Origin: Nocardia kruczakiae NBRC 101016
GTDB taxonomy: Bacteria; Actinomycetota; Actinomycetes; Mycobacteriales; Mycobacteriaceae
Direction of reading: 5' to 3'
Assembly (NCBI RefSeq): GCF_001612965.1
Contig: NZ_BDBL01000002.1
Coordinates: 1 to 64,000 of the forward strand
Length of the DNA: 64,000 nt
Under the pieces are notes generated by a model, which did not search any database, was not told the DNA's origin, and worked only from the letters and a program-made list of their open reading frames with translations. Of this stretch, positions 25,032 to 33,640 are shown piece after piece; position 1 is the stretch's first letter; the number at the start of each line of letters is the position of its first letter. The translations under genes were made by a program, and so were the position numbers.

Positions 25032-25921
25032 CCACAGACGCAACCCCCGCGCCGATTCCGGACGAGGGTGAGGTCGTCACCTACGAGCGCCGCGGTCCGA
25101 TCGCCCTGGTCACGATGAACCGGCCGGACTACCGCAACGCCCAGAATTCGGTGATGACCTATGCGCTCGACGCCGCTTTCACCCGCGCGGTCGAGGATGC
25201 CGAGGTCAAGGTGATCATCCTGGCGGGCAGCGGCAAACACTTCAGCGCCGGGCACGACATCGGCACGCCCGGACGCGACCATCACATCGAATACGACAAC
25301 AAGGCCGCGCTGTGGTGGGACCACGTCGACCGGCCCGGCGGCGATCAGCGCTTCGCCCGGGAGCTCGAGGTCTACCTCGGCATGTGCCGGCGCTGGCGCG
25401 AGATCCCCAAGCCCACCATCGCGATGGTGCAGGGCGCCTGCATCGCCGGCGCGATGATGCTGGCCTGGGTGTGCGACATGATCGTCGCCGCCGACGACGC
25501 GTTCTTCTCCGATCCCGTTGTGCGGATGGGCATTCCGGGCGTCGAGTACTTCGCGCACCCGTGGGTGCTGGGACCGCGGCGGGCCAAGGAGGTGCTGTTC
25601 ACCGGTGATCGGTTCAGCGCCGAGCAGGCCTACGAATGGGGCATGGTGAACCGGGTCGTGCCGCGCGCCGAGCTGGAATCGCACACCCTCGAACTGGCCG
25701 AGAAGATCGCCACCATGCCGCAATTCGGCCTGGCGCTGACCAAGAAGGCCGTCAACCAGTGCGAGGACCTGATGGGCATGCGCGCCGGCATGGATTCGGT
25801 CTTCGGCCTGCACCACTTCGCCCACGCCCACAACGCCGAGGTCGGCACCGACTCGCTGGCCGGTATGAACGCCAAGTCGATGAAGGCGACCGCAACGACC
25901 GCAGAACGGAGCGGCAAGTAG
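25028..25921 (+). CDS. Enoyl-CoA hydratase in the fadD3-fadE31 operon
   Basis: A 297-residue crotonase. Oxyanion-hole segments are SGKHFSAGHDIGTPG near 70 and QGACIAGAMMLAWVCDM near 138; the classic catalytic Glu positions fall in FFSDPVVRMGIPG, where Glu is not conserved, so hydratase activity is uncertain. The insert between the two segments (residues 78-120) is longer than in standard hydratases and Trp/Asp-rich. It overlaps fadD3 and abuts fadE31 with no gap. This gene is absent from the M. tuberculosis Rv3561-Rv3564 operon as I recall it, so it may add a step, such as hydration after FadE31/32/33. Confidence 0.85.
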   Translation: MTTDATPAPIPDEGEVVTYERRGPIALVTMNRPDYRNAQNSVMTYALDAAFTRAVEDAEVKVIILAGSGKHFSAGHDIGTPGRDHHIEYDNKAALWWDHVDRPGGDQRFARELEVYLGMCRRWREIPKPTIAMVQGACIAGAMMLAWVCDMIVAADDAFFSDPVVRMGIPGVEYFAHPWVLGPRRAKEVLFTGDRFSAEQAYEWGMVNRVVPRAELESHTLELAEKIATMPQFGLALTKKAVNQCEDLMGMRAGMDSVFGLHHFAHAHNAEVGTDSLAGMNAKSMKATATTAERSGK

Positions 25922-27052
25922 ATGGATCTCGAACTCGATTCGGCCGCAGCGCAATTCCAGCTCGAAGTACGGGAATTCCTGCGCGCGAACGTCCCCACCG
26001 AACCGCTGCCGTCGATGGACACCCGGGAGGGTTTCGAGGCGCATCGCGCCTGGGAGCACACCCTCGCCGATGCCCGGCTCTCGGTGGTGTCGTGGCAGCG
26101 CGAATACGGCGGGCGTGACGCCTCGCTGCTCGAGTGGGTGCTGTTCGAGGAGGAGTACTACGCCGCGGGCGCGCCCGGACGGGTGAGCCAGAACGGCATC
26201 TTCCTGCTGGCCCCCACCCTGTTCGAACACGGCACGCCGGAACAGCTCGAACGCATCCTGCCGAGAATGGCTCGCGCCGACGACATCTGGGCGCAGGCGT
26301 GGTCGGAACCGGAGGCCGGTAGCGACCTCGCGGGCATTCGCTCCAGCGCGAAGCGGGTCGAGGGCGGCTGGGTACTCAACGGGCAGAAGACCTGGAGTTC
26401 GCGAGCCTCGTTCGCGGACTGGGCCTTCGGCCTGTTCCGCAGCGATCCGGAGGCCGAGCGGCACAAGGGCCTCACCTATGTGATGTTCCCGCTGTCCGCG
26501 GACGGTGTGACCGTGCGGCCCATCCCGCAGCTCGACGGCGAGCCCGGTTTCGCGGAGATCTTCCTGGACAACGTCTTCGTCCCCGATCGCGACGTGATCG
26601 GCGAACCGGGCGCGGGCTGGCGGGTGGCGATGAGCACCTCCAGCAACGAGCGCGGCCTCTCGCTGCGCAGCCCCGGCCGATTCAACGCCACGGCCGCGCG
26701 CTTGATAGAGCTGTGGCGCGAGACCACCGATCCGGCCGACACCGCGGCACGCAACCGCGTGGTCGACGCGTGGATCGGCGCGGAGGCCTACCGGCTCAAC
26801 ACGCTCGGCACCGTGACCCGGTTGTCGGAGGGCGGCAAACTCGGCGCGGAATCGTCGATCAACAAGGTCTTCTGGTCCGAACTCGATATCGCGATGCACG
26901 AGACCGCCCTGGATCTGCTCGGTGCCTCCGCCGAACGCAGCAGTGCCTGGACCGACGGCTACCTGTTCTCGCTGGCGGGCCCGATCTACGCCGGTACCAA
27001 CGAGATTCAGCGCAATATCGTCGCCGAGCGCCTGCTCGGGCTACCGCGTTGA
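25922..27052 (+). CDS. fadE31: FadE31, acyl-CoA dehydrogenase subunit
   Basis: A 376-residue acyl-CoA dehydrogenase. It has the FAD/substrate motif IWAQAWSEPEAGSDLAGIRS near 122, WVLNGQKTWSSRASF near 150, STSSNERGLSLRSPGRF near 240 and the C-terminal GPIYAGTNEIQRNIVAERLLGLP. The sequence and 376-residue length match Rv3562. FadE31 is reported to form alpha2beta2 heterotetramers with FadE32 or FadE33, both encoded downstream. The start codon directly follows the hydratase stop, with the ribosome site inside that gene (GGAGCGGCAAG). Confidence 0.92.
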   Translation: MDLELDSAAAQFQLEVREFLRANVPTEPLPSMDTREGFEAHRAWEHTLADARLSVVSWQREYGGRDASLLEWVLFEEEYYAAGAPGRVSQNGIFLLAPTLFEHGTPEQLERILPRMARADDIWAQAWSEPEAGSDLAGIRSSAKRVEGGWVLNGQKTWSSRASFADWAFGLFRSDPEAERHKGLTYVMFPLSADGVTVRPIPQLDGEPGFAEIFLDNVFVPDRDVIGEPGAGWRVAMSTSSNERGLSLRSPGRFNATAARLIELWRETTDPADTAARNRVVDAWIGAEAYRLNTLGTVTRLSEGGKLGAESSINKVFWSELDIAMHETALDLLGASAERSSAWTDGYLFSLAGPIYAGTNEIQRNIVAERLLGLPR

Positions 27053-27107
27053 GATCCGCCATGTGCCATCCCGCCTCCCCGCGCCGCACCCCCGAATGGA
27101 CCCATCG

Positions 27108-28112
27108 ATGAGATTTGCACTCTCCCCCGAACAACGCGACTTCGCCGACAGCCTGCGCAAGATGTGCGACGCCGCGGGTACGCCCGCCGTCATCCGTAAC
27201 TGGAACGGCGGCGGCGCCAGCGGCGGCCGGGCACTGATCCGGCAGTTGGCCGGCGCCGGCGCGTTGGGCCTGGCCGTAGCCGAGGAATACGACGGGATGG
27301 GCGCCGAGACCATCGACCTGGTGGTGGCGTGCCGGGAATTCGGCCGGGCCGCGGTGCCGGGTCCGGTGATCGAGACCGCCGCGGTGATTCCGGCGCTGTT
27401 GCAGGCACTCGACGATTCCGGCCCGGCGCGGCGATGGCTGCCCGGCTTCGCCGAGGGTGGAGCGCTCGGCACCATCGCGCTCTCGCCCGGCACACCGGCC
27501 CTCGACGCCGATTCCGCCGACGTGGTGCTGGTCGTGGACGGCGACAAGCTGTGCACGGCTCGCCGCGGCGACCGGATCGAATCCGTGGACGCGGCACGGC
27601 GGCTCTACTCGGTGCGCCCGGACGAGGTTGTGGCGCAAGGTGATTCGGTGCTCGCGGCGGCCGAGACGGCGTTCGACGCCGGTGCGCTGGCGGCCGCGGC
27701 GCAGCTACTGGGCGCGGGTAACGCGATGCTGGCCACCAGCGTCGCCTATGTGATCCAGCGGCATCAGTTCGGGCAGCCGATCGGGCGCTACCAGGCCATC
27801 AAACACCATCTGGCCGATGCGAAGATCGGCCTCGACATGGCCGAACCGCTGCTGTACCGCGCGGCACTGAGCTTCGATACCGCCGATCGCGCCCGCGACG
27901 TCTCGGCGGCCAAATTCGCCTGCGCGGAGGCCGCGTACCGGACGGCACGGATCGCCCTGCAGGTGCACGGCGCCATCGGCTACACGGCCGAATGCGATCT
28001 GTCGCTGTGGCTGACCAAGGTGACCGCGCTCCGATCCGCCTGGGGCACCGCCGATTTCCATCGCGCCCGGGTCGCCGCGGCGCTGCGTACACCGGTGGCG
28101 GCCGGCGCGTGA
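27108..28112 (+). CDS. fadE32: FadE32, acyl-CoA dehydrogenase subunit
   Basis: A 334-residue, FadE28-like short acyl-CoA dehydrogenase partner. It starts MRFALSPEQRDFADSLRKMC, lacks the full beta-domain SEPEAGSD signature, and carries C-terminal RHQFGQPIGRYQAIKHHLAD and LQVHGAIGYTAECDLSLWL. This divergent subunit type pairs with a canonical subunit (FadE31) to bind FAD at the interface. ATG 27108 is preferred; ATG 27096 is in frame four codons earlier. An intervening 55-bp gap after fadE31 lacks a terminator, so it stays in the operon. Confidence 0.87.
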   Translation: MRFALSPEQRDFADSLRKMCDAAGTPAVIRNWNGGGASGGRALIRQLAGAGALGLAVAEEYDGMGAETIDLVVACREFGRAAVPGPVIETAAVIPALLQALDDSGPARRWLPGFAEGGALGTIALSPGTPALDADSADVVLVVDGDKLCTARRGDRIESVDAARRLYSVRPDEVVAQGDSVLAAAETAFDAGALAAAAQLLGAGNAMLATSVAYVIQRHQFGQPIGRYQAIKHHLADAKIGLDMAEPLLYRAALSFDTADRARDVSAAKFACAEAAYRTARIALQVHGAIGYTAECDLSLWLTKVTALRSAWGTADFHRARVAAALRTPVAAGA

Positions 28113-28143
28113 ACGACCGATACGACGAGACGGGAGTACGGCG

Positions 28144-29229
28144 ATGACCGATACCGCGGAACTGCAGGAATTGGCCGCGACCGTCCGCGCCGTCCTCACC
28201 CGCCACGGCGACCGGGCCGCACTGCGGCAGGCGATCGACAGTGAACTCGGCTACGACGAGCGGCTGTGGCAACTGCTGTGCGAGCAGGTGGGTGTGGCCG
28301 CGCTGGCGATTCCGGAGGAGTACGGCGGCGTCGGCGCCGACCTCGATACGGCGCTGGTGGTGCTCGAGGAACTGGGCCGCACACTGCACAACCCGCCGAT
28401 GCTCGGGTCGGCGGTCCTCGGCGTCCAGGCGCTGCTCGCGACGGGCGATGCCGACGCGGCGCAACGATTGCTGCCCGGCGTCGCCGAGGGCACCCGGACA
28501 CTCGCGGTCTGCTGGGCGGACGAAAAAGGCTGGGCCACAGGGGCACACGCAAGCGCGGCGCCGGGATACGCCGTGCGGGCGGACGGCGGCACACTGACCG
28601 GGACCGCGCACTACGTCCTCGACGGCGCCAACGCCGACACCCTGCTGGTGGTGACGACCGACGGCCTCTACGAAATCGACGCCACCGCAACGGGAGTCAC
28701 CCGCACCGTCGTCCGGACCATGGATCCGACCCGGCGCCTGAGCACCGTCGCCTTCGACGGCGCGGCGGCCACCCGGCTGGGCGGGGATGCGGATGCGATC
28801 ACGGCTCGCCTGCGCGCGGTCGCCTGGACCGCCCTGGCCGCCGAACAGGTCGGCGCGGCCGATCAGTGCCTCGACACGACCGTGGAGTACAGCAAGTCGC
28901 GCGTGCAGTTCGGCCGCGCGATCGGCAGTTTCCAGGCGCTCAAGCACCGCATGGCCGATATGTACGTGCTGGTCGAGTCGGCCCGCTCGGCCGCGTACGC
29001 CGCGATCGCGGATCTGGATCGACCGGTGTCCGCCGAGACGACGCTCGATCTCGAGTCGGCGCGTATCCACTGCTCGCACGCGTTCCGTTCGGTGGTGTCG
29101 GAGACCGTGCAGATGCACGGCGGTATCGCCATCACCTGGGAGCACGACGCACATCTGTTCTTCAAGCGCGCGCACGGCGATGCCGAACTGTTCGGGATGC
29201 CGGGACGGCCGCTCGCCCGGCCCGCCTGA
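28144..29229 (+). CDS. fadE33: FadE33, acyl-CoA dehydrogenase subunit
   Basis: A 361-residue acyl-CoA dehydrogenase of the divergent subunit type. The N-domain has VAALAIPEEYGGVGADLDTALVVLEELGR at 40-68, the middle domain is shortened, and the C-domain has SRVQFGRAIGSFQALKHRMADMYV near 255 and MHGGIAITWEHDAHLFFKRA near 325. It matches Rv3564. Like FadE32 it probably pairs with FadE31. Last gene of the fadD3 operon; a hairpin follows 38 bp after the stop. Confidence 0.88.
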   Translation: MTDTAELQELAATVRAVLTRHGDRAALRQAIDSELGYDERLWQLLCEQVGVAALAIPEEYGGVGADLDTALVVLEELGRTLHNPPMLGSAVLGVQALLATGDADAAQRLLPGVAEGTRTLAVCWADEKGWATGAHASAAPGYAVRADGGTLTGTAHYVLDGANADTLLVVTTDGLYEIDATATGVTRTVVRTMDPTRRLSTVAFDGAAATRLGGDADAITARLRAVAWTALAAEQVGAADQCLDTTVEYSKSRVQFGRAIGSFQALKHRMADMYVLVESARSAAYAAIADLDRPVSAETTLDLESARIHCSHAFRSVVSETVQMHGGIAITWEHDAHLFFKRAHGDAELFGMPGRPLARPA

Positions 29230-29266
29230 TCCGACCGGCCATCCCCGCGGCCGCGCTCGCGTACTC

Positions 29267-29295
29267 CGACCCCGCGCCCGACGGTCGCGGGGTCG
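29267..29295 (+). terminator. Hairpin after fadE33
   Basis: CGACCCCGCG (29267-29276) pairs perfectly with CGCGGGGTCG (29286-29295). There is no T-run, as is common for actinobacterial terminators. Confidence 0.7.
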
Positions 29296-29582
29296 AGTCG
29301 TATTCGGGACCCGGCCGTCCAGCTCTGCCGTTCGGCTGACGGGTAACGCCGGCAGCGACCGGGCTACCGCTGCGCCTACCGCTACCGGTGCGGCTGCGAC
29401 TGCGGCAACAGGTGTGGCTGCGAATATCGGTGCCGCTGGGACTCCGGTGCCGGTGTGACTACGGCTGCGATTCCGGCTACCGCTGTGGCCTGAGGCTGGC
29501 GGGCGCGGCTGCGGCTGTCGCTGCCAGCAAGAGCGGTGCTGACCTGCTGAAACGAGCTGTGCGCGACGTCACGAGGAAATAG
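29296..29582. other. Low-complexity non-coding gap before the MarR gene
   Basis: About 290 bp with no convincing gene. 29340-29500 is a degenerate GCNACNGGTGC-type repeat that can be read as an Ala/Thr/Gly peptide in one frame and as a Cys/Arg peptide in another, neither with a ribosome site. It may be a decayed repeat-protein fragment. Confidence 0.45.
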
Positions 29583-29619
29583 ATAGTTAGGCTATGTACA
29601 TACATAGTTAGCTTATGTA
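29583..29619. promoter_or_regulatory. Tandem MarR operator half-sites
   Basis: Two 16-bp direct repeats, ATAGTTAGGCTATGTA (29583-29598) and ATAGTTAGCTTATGTA (29604-29619), are offset by 21 bp, two helical turns. A perfect TATGTACATA palindrome joins them. The block is AT-rich against its surroundings and ends 5 bp before the MarR ATG, so it should overlap the -10 region. Confidence 0.75.
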
Positions 29620-29624
29620 ACATA

Positions 29625-30131
29625 ATGGCCGTGCAGTCGAACGAGTCGCCCACCCTCTCGGATCCGGCCCGGAGCTCGGTCTCCACCCCGGATCCGGCCG
29701 AGGTGCTCATGGTCGACATCGCCGTCACCGCCGCGCGGCTCACTCGACTGGCCGGCACGCTGGGAACCCGAGCGCTCCCACGTGCGATGGTGCGGGCACT
29801 GTCCACGCTCGAAGAGCACGGTCCGCTGCGAATCAGCGAATTCGCGGAGATCGACGGTTGCTCCCAGCCCTCGGCAACGGCGCTGATCGGCCGGCTCACA
29901 GCCGCCGGACTCGCGGCACGCACCAAAGACCCCGACGACTCCAGAGCCGTGGTCGTCGAGCTGACGCCGGCGGGACGCGAACAGTTGTCCGTGTCCCGTC
30001 GCGCGTTCGGCACCGCCCTCGCGGCCCGGTTGCCCGACTTCGGCATCGACCGGCTCAGCCACCTCGAAAGTGAGCTGACCGATCTCCTCGAAGCCCTGAA
30101 ATCGGCTGCACCACACACAGTCTCGAAGTAG
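29625..30131 (+). CDS. MarR-family transcriptional regulator
   Basis: A 168-residue winged-helix regulator. The DNA-binding core spans residues 60-125: LSTLEEHGPLRISEFAEIDG, SQPSATALIGRLTAAGLAAR (recognition helix) and the wing DPDDSRAVVVELTPAGRE. ATG at 29625 directly follows the operator with no ribosome site, suggesting a leaderless transcript. An internal ATG at 29709 preceded by GAGGTG would give a 140-residue protein without the Ser/Pro-rich N-terminus. It is 8 bp upstream of an MFS exporter, the classic repressor-pump pair, presumably de-repressed by the pump's substrate. Confidence 0.87.
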   Translation: MAVQSNESPTLSDPARSSVSTPDPAEVLMVDIAVTAARLTRLAGTLGTRALPRAMVRALSTLEEHGPLRISEFAEIDGCSQPSATALIGRLTAAGLAARTKDPDDSRAVVVELTPAGREQLSVSRRAFGTALAARLPDFGIDRLSHLESELTDLLEALKSAAPHTVSK

Positions 30132-30139
30132 GAGCGTTG

Positions 30140-31393
30140 ATGAGCACAACTCTCTCATCACCGACCGCGACCGAGGCGACGACCACTCCGAAGACCAAGC
30201 AGCCCAAATCGGTATGGGCAGTAGCTTTCGCCTCGGTCATCGCCTTCATGGGTATCGGCCTGGTGGATCCGATCCTGAAACCGATCGGCGAACAACTGCA
30301 CGCGTCACCGTCTCAGGTCACCCTGCTGTTCACCAGCTACATGCTGGTCACCGGTGTCGCGATGCTGATCACCGGCGTGGTGTCGAGCCGTTTCGGCGCC
30401 AAGAAGACGCTGCTCGCCGGCTTGGCCATCATCGTCGTCTTCGCCGCGCTGGCCGGATCGTCGGGCACGGTCGGGCAGATCGTCGGCTTCCGCGCCGGAT
30501 GGGGACTGGGTAACGCGCTGTTCATCGCGACCGCATTGGCCACCATCGTCGGCGCGGCCAGCGGCGGGGTCGCCCGCGCCATCATCCTGTACGAGGCGGC
30601 ACTGGGCATCGGTATCGCCGCCGGACCGCTGGTCGGCGGATTCCTGGGCGGATTCAGCTGGCGCGCACCGTTCTTCGGCGTCGCCGTCCTGATGGCGGTG
30701 GCGTTCGTCGCGATCGTCGTGCTGCTGCCGGAGATGCCGAAACCGGCCCAGCACACCTCGATCACGGCCCCCTTCAAGGCCTTACGGCATCGCGGACTGC
30801 TGCTGGTCAGCATCACCGCGCTGCTCTACAACTACGGCTTCTTCACCCTGCTGGCCTACACCCCGTTCCCGCTGAACATGGGCACCTATTCGATCGGGTT
30901 CATCTTCTTCGGCTGGGGTCTGCTGCTGGCGCTGGCATCGGTGGTCTTCGCGCCGCGACTGCAGCGCAAGTTCGGCACCGTCCCGATGATCGCGACCGCG
31001 CTGGCGCTGTTCGCCGCCGACTTGGCGGTCATGGCGATCTGGGCAGACCACAAGCCGGTGCTGATCGTGGGCACCGTACTGGCGGGCCTGTTCCTCGGCG
31101 TGAACAACACCCTGATCACCGAGGCCGTGATGATCTCCGCCCCGGTGGAACGCTCCACCGCCTCGGCCGCCTACAGCTTCGTCCGGTTCGTCGGCGGCGC
31201 CGCCGCCCCGTATCTGGCCGGCAAGCTCGGCGAACATCAGATGGCCCTCCCGTTCTGGGTCGGCGCCGCGTGTACCGCGGTCGGCGTCCTGGTGCTGCTC
31301 GGCGGCCGGTCGGCCCTGTCCCACGTGGACGACCACGACCCGGCCGAACACAGCCCCGCCGAAGCCGAAGCGATCACCGTCGGCGACGACTGA
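30140..31393 (+). CDS. MFS exporter (drug/metabolite efflux)
   Basis: A 417-residue major facilitator with about 12 hydrophobic segments. TM1 is VWAVAFASVIAFMGIGLVDP near 27-46; the A-motif-like loop after TM2 is SSRFGAKKTLLAG near 75; a Pro/Gly-rich TM5 (EAALGIGIAAGPLVGGFLGG) is the antiporter motif C of 12-TM drug:H+ antiporters. A soluble Thr/Lys-rich N-terminus and acidic C-terminus are cytosolic. ATG 30140 is preceded by GGAG. Co-transcribed with the MarR gene. Substrate unknown; export of toxic compounds or pathway intermediates is plausible. Confidence 0.88.
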   Translation: MSTTLSSPTATEATTTPKTKQPKSVWAVAFASVIAFMGIGLVDPILKPIGEQLHASPSQVTLLFTSYMLVTGVAMLITGVVSSRFGAKKTLLAGLAIIVVFAALAGSSGTVGQIVGFRAGWGLGNALFIATALATIVGAASGGVARAIILYEAALGIGIAAGPLVGGFLGGFSWRAPFFGVAVLMAVAFVAIVVLLPEMPKPAQHTSITAPFKALRHRGLLLVSITALLYNYGFFTLLAYTPFPLNMGTYSIGFIFFGWGLLLALASVVFAPRLQRKFGTVPMIATALALFAADLAVMAIWADHKPVLIVGTVLAGLFLGVNNTLITEAVMISAPVERSTASAAYSFVRFVGGAAAPYLAGKLGEHQMALPFWVGAACTAVGVLVLLGGRSALSHVDDHDPAEHSPAEAEAITVGDD

Positions 31394-31479
31394 CCGAACT
31401 CGTCGTCGCGGGCGACCCACCCCTCGCCCCGACGACACCCTCCGCTGCGGTACCCCTTCTCTGACCGCAACGGCGGTGA

Positions 31480-31523
31480 GCCGGAATCCCCTCGCGAAAT
31501 CCGCAGGGGGTTCCGGCCTTTTT
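31480..31523 (+). terminator. Intrinsic terminator of the marR-MFS operon
   Basis: GCCGGAATCCCCT pairs with AGGGGGTTCCGGC (31505-31517), followed by CTTTTT. It is the only hairpin in the window with a good T-run. Confidence 0.88.
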
Positions 31524-31556
31524 CCTGTCCACGTTCGCCGTGTCGGTGGTGAACAA

Positions 31557-31623
31557 ATCGTGCAAACCTAGCCGTTCTCGGCAGTTTCCTCGCATTTTCA
31601 CCGAGGTTTGCACGAAAAGTTCA
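31557..31623. repeat. 67-bp palindromic element, copy 1
   Basis: Begins ATCGTGCAAACCT and ends AGGTTTGCACGAAAAGTTCA. It is the same length, with no indels, as the copies at 39019-39085 (reverse orientation) and 53277-53343. Arms CGTGCAAACCT/AGGTTTGCACG are identical in all copies. It lies in the gap between the MFS terminator and the DUF427 gene. Confidence 0.85.
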
Positions 31624-31701
31624 GGCATACCGCTGCGCACGTCCCCACGAATCGAAACGCACTTGCCCGGTGCTGTCACCTTCCGCGCGTACCGTGGTGA
31701 A

Positions 31702-32451
31702 ATGACCGAGACCAATCGGGGGCGGGTACGGACCGAGGCGGGGCATCGGCGGATTCGGGCCTACGTGGACGGGCAGGTCGTCGCGGATACCATCCGGCCG
31801 CTGCTCGTCTGGGAGAGTCCCTACTATCCCACCTACTATGTGCCGGTCGAGGACGTTCGCGCCGAACTGGTCGCGACGGGGTCGACCAAGCATTCCACGA
31901 GTCGCGGCGAGGGTGACATCTACGACGTGATGATCGGCGGGAGCACCAGACCCGCTGCGGCCCTTCGCTATCCGGAGTCGCCGATCCCGGAGTTGCGTGA
32001 GCACATCCGCTTGGATTGGGAACAGATGGATCGCTGGTTCGAGGAGGACGAGCCGATCTACGTCCATCCGCGCAATCCCTATACGCGCGTCGACATCCTG
32101 GCCAGTTCCCGCACGGTGCGGGTGGAGATCGGCGGAGAGGTTGTGGCGGAATCGAATTCGCCGCACATTCTCTACGAGACCGGACTCGTTCCGCGCTACT
32201 ACCTGCCGCTGACCGATGTGCGGATGGATCTGCTCACGCCCTCGGCCACCACGACGAGCTGCCCCTACAAGGGCACCGCCGAGTACTACAACATCCGCGT
32301 CGGCGACACCGACTATCCCGATCTGGTCTGGTACTACCGCACTCCCCTGCCGGAGAGTCAGAAGATCGCCGGGCTCGTCTGCTTCTACAACGAGAAGGTC
32401 GAGCTGTACGTGGACGGGGTCCGGCAGGAACACTCGACCCCGTTCAGCTGA
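31702..32451 (+). CDS. Tandem DUF427-domain protein
   Basis: A 249-residue protein with two DUF427 domains. Repeat 1 (residues 15-85) has RIRAYVDGQVVADTIRPLLVWESPYYPTYYVPVEDVR; repeat 2 (about 130-205) has TVRVEIGGEVVAESNSPHILYETGLVPRYYLPLTDVRMDLL and the GTAEYYNIRVGD turn, and a third partial strand set ends the chain. ATG 31702 follows GGTGAA. DUF427 proteins are small beta-rich proteins of unknown biochemical role, common in actinobacteria. Monocistronic between the 67-bp element and the convergent AraC gene; a longer frame upstream is excluded because it would cross that element. Confidence 0.88.
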   Translation: MTETNRGRVRTEAGHRRIRAYVDGQVVADTIRPLLVWESPYYPTYYVPVEDVRAELVATGSTKHSTSRGEGDIYDVMIGGSTRPAAALRYPESPIPELREHIRLDWEQMDRWFEEDEPIYVHPRNPYTRVDILASSRTVRVEIGGEVVAESNSPHILYETGLVPRYYLPLTDVRMDLLTPSATTTSCPYKGTAEYYNIRVGDTDYPDLVWYYRTPLPESQKIAGLVCFYNEKVELYVDGVRQEHSTPFS

Positions 32452-32508
32452 ATTTCGGCGTTACCTCCGGCCCGGCGGCACAGGGCTTTCCGGTCGCATC
32501 CGGCCTCC

Positions 32509-33429
32509 TCACACCGCCAGGACGGGCGGCAACTCCTCGGCGCGGCGATAACGCCCGGGAGCGAGGGTGTACTCGCGCTTGAACGCCTTGGCGAAGGCGA
32601 ATTCGGAGCCGTAGCCCACCCGGTGCGCGATCGCCGCGATCGGCAGGTCGGTCTCGCGCAGCAGGCGGGCGGCGGTGAGCATGCGCCAGCGGGTCAGATA
32701 CGCCAGCGGCGCTTCGCCCACGGTCGCGGCGAAGCGGCGGGCCAGGGTGGCGCGGGAGACTCCCGCCACCGTACTCAGCTCGGGCACGGTCCAGGCCCGC
32801 GCGGGTTCGGCGTGCATGGCGCGCAACGCCGCCGACACCGCCGGATCGGCGAAAGCGCCTGCCCAGCCGGAAGTTTCGGCCTGTTCGTACCAGGACCGCA
32901 GGACGAACAGCAGCAGCGTATCCAGCAGCGCGGGTACGGCGGCGTCGGTGCCCGGCCGCGGTTCGGTGAGCTCGCCGACGAGCAGATCCACCGCGGCACG
33001 CAGCGCCGGGGAGCGGTCCGGATCGGCGGGTAGATGCAGGAAGTCGGGCAGTTGGTCCAGCAGCGGGTGGCTGCGGCCGCGGCTGACCTCGTACGCACCG
33101 CACAGCAGCGTCGTGCGCGCCCCCGGTCCGGGAAGTTCCCGTGGCTCCCCGGGCCTGGCCACCTCGGTGACCGCACTGTGCGGACTGTCCGCTAGCACAT
33201 GCGCCGCACCGCGCGGCATGAACAGCACATCACCAGGCCCCATCACCACCGGCTCCGAATCCGGTGCCAGCAACCAGCATTCGCCCTGCAGCACGATATG
33301 GAATCCGGCGCCCGGGACCAGCGGATACCGCCTCCCCCACGGTGCATGCCGCACGAACAGACCGGAGGCGGGCATTCCGGTTCGCACCGCCGCCACCGTC
33401 TCGCTCAAGATGTCCACACACTGCCCCAC
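32509..33429 (-). CDS. AraC-family regulator with cupin sensor
   Basis: A 306-residue regulator. The N-terminal cupin-6 domain (residues 15-190) includes GFHIVLQGECWLLA, PGDVLFMPRGAAHVLAD and a metal-like His. The C-terminal double HTH (about 205-300) has STVAGVSRATLARRFAATVG and AIAHRVGYGSEFAFAKAFKREYT. This type is the actinobacterial AraC/cupin class often controlling an adjacent oxidoreductase or SDR gene. No target gene is adjacent on its upstream side; it may act on itself or on distant genes. A GTG a few codons downstream (VDILSETV) is a possible alternative start. Confidence 0.87.
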   Translation of the reverse strand: MGQCVDILSETVAAVRTGMPASGLFVRHAPWGRRYPLVPGAGFHIVLQGECWLLAPDSEPVVMGPGDVLFMPRGAAHVLADSPHSAVTEVARPGEPRELPGPGARTTLLCGAYEVSRGRSHPLLDQLPDFLHLPADPDRSPALRAAVDLLVGELTEPRPGTDAAVPALLDTLLLFVLRSWYEQAETSGWAGAFADPAVSAALRAMHAEPARAWTVPELSTVAGVSRATLARRFAATVGEAPLAYLTRWRMLTAARLLRETDLPIAAIAHRVGYGSEFAFAKAFKREYTLAPGRYRRAEELPPVLAV

Positions 33430-33593
33430 TCGGCCGATCCCACACCGCGACGATCACCAGCATGCTGACCGATCCGGTCCCGGTCAACGCACCGGCACGG
33501 CAGCGCCCAACCGACACCGTGCTACGCCGACGTGCGGGCCCATTACGACCCGTCCGATGTATTCCGGATCCCGTCCGGCCACGCGAAACAGCG

Positions 33594-33625
33594 GAGGGCG
33601 GCCACCCGGAAAGGTGCCCGCCCTC
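33594..33625 (-). terminator. Terminator of the hsaADCB operon
   Basis: GAGGGCGGCCACC (33594-33606) pairs with GGTGCCCGCCCTC (33613-33625) with one mismatch, 16 bp past the hsaB stop. The 33430-33593 gap to the AraC gene shows no other feature. Confidence 0.78.
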
Positions 33626-33640
33626 GACGATTGCCCGGAC

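Noticed and set aside
24977..26899. A 640-residue minus-strand frame opposite the hydratase and fadE31
   Set aside because: Antisense to conserved fadE31 and hydratase genes; composition is that of a shadow frame.
29388..29582. A 64-residue plus-strand frame before the MarR gene
   Set aside because: Low-complexity Leu/Arg/Cys translation of a simple repeat with no ribosome site.
31557..31623. The 67-bp element as a small gene encoding a conserved ELFVQTS-type peptide
   Set aside because: The apparent peptide similarity arises from the repeated DNA; orientation, starts and frames differ between copies and no ribosome site is present.
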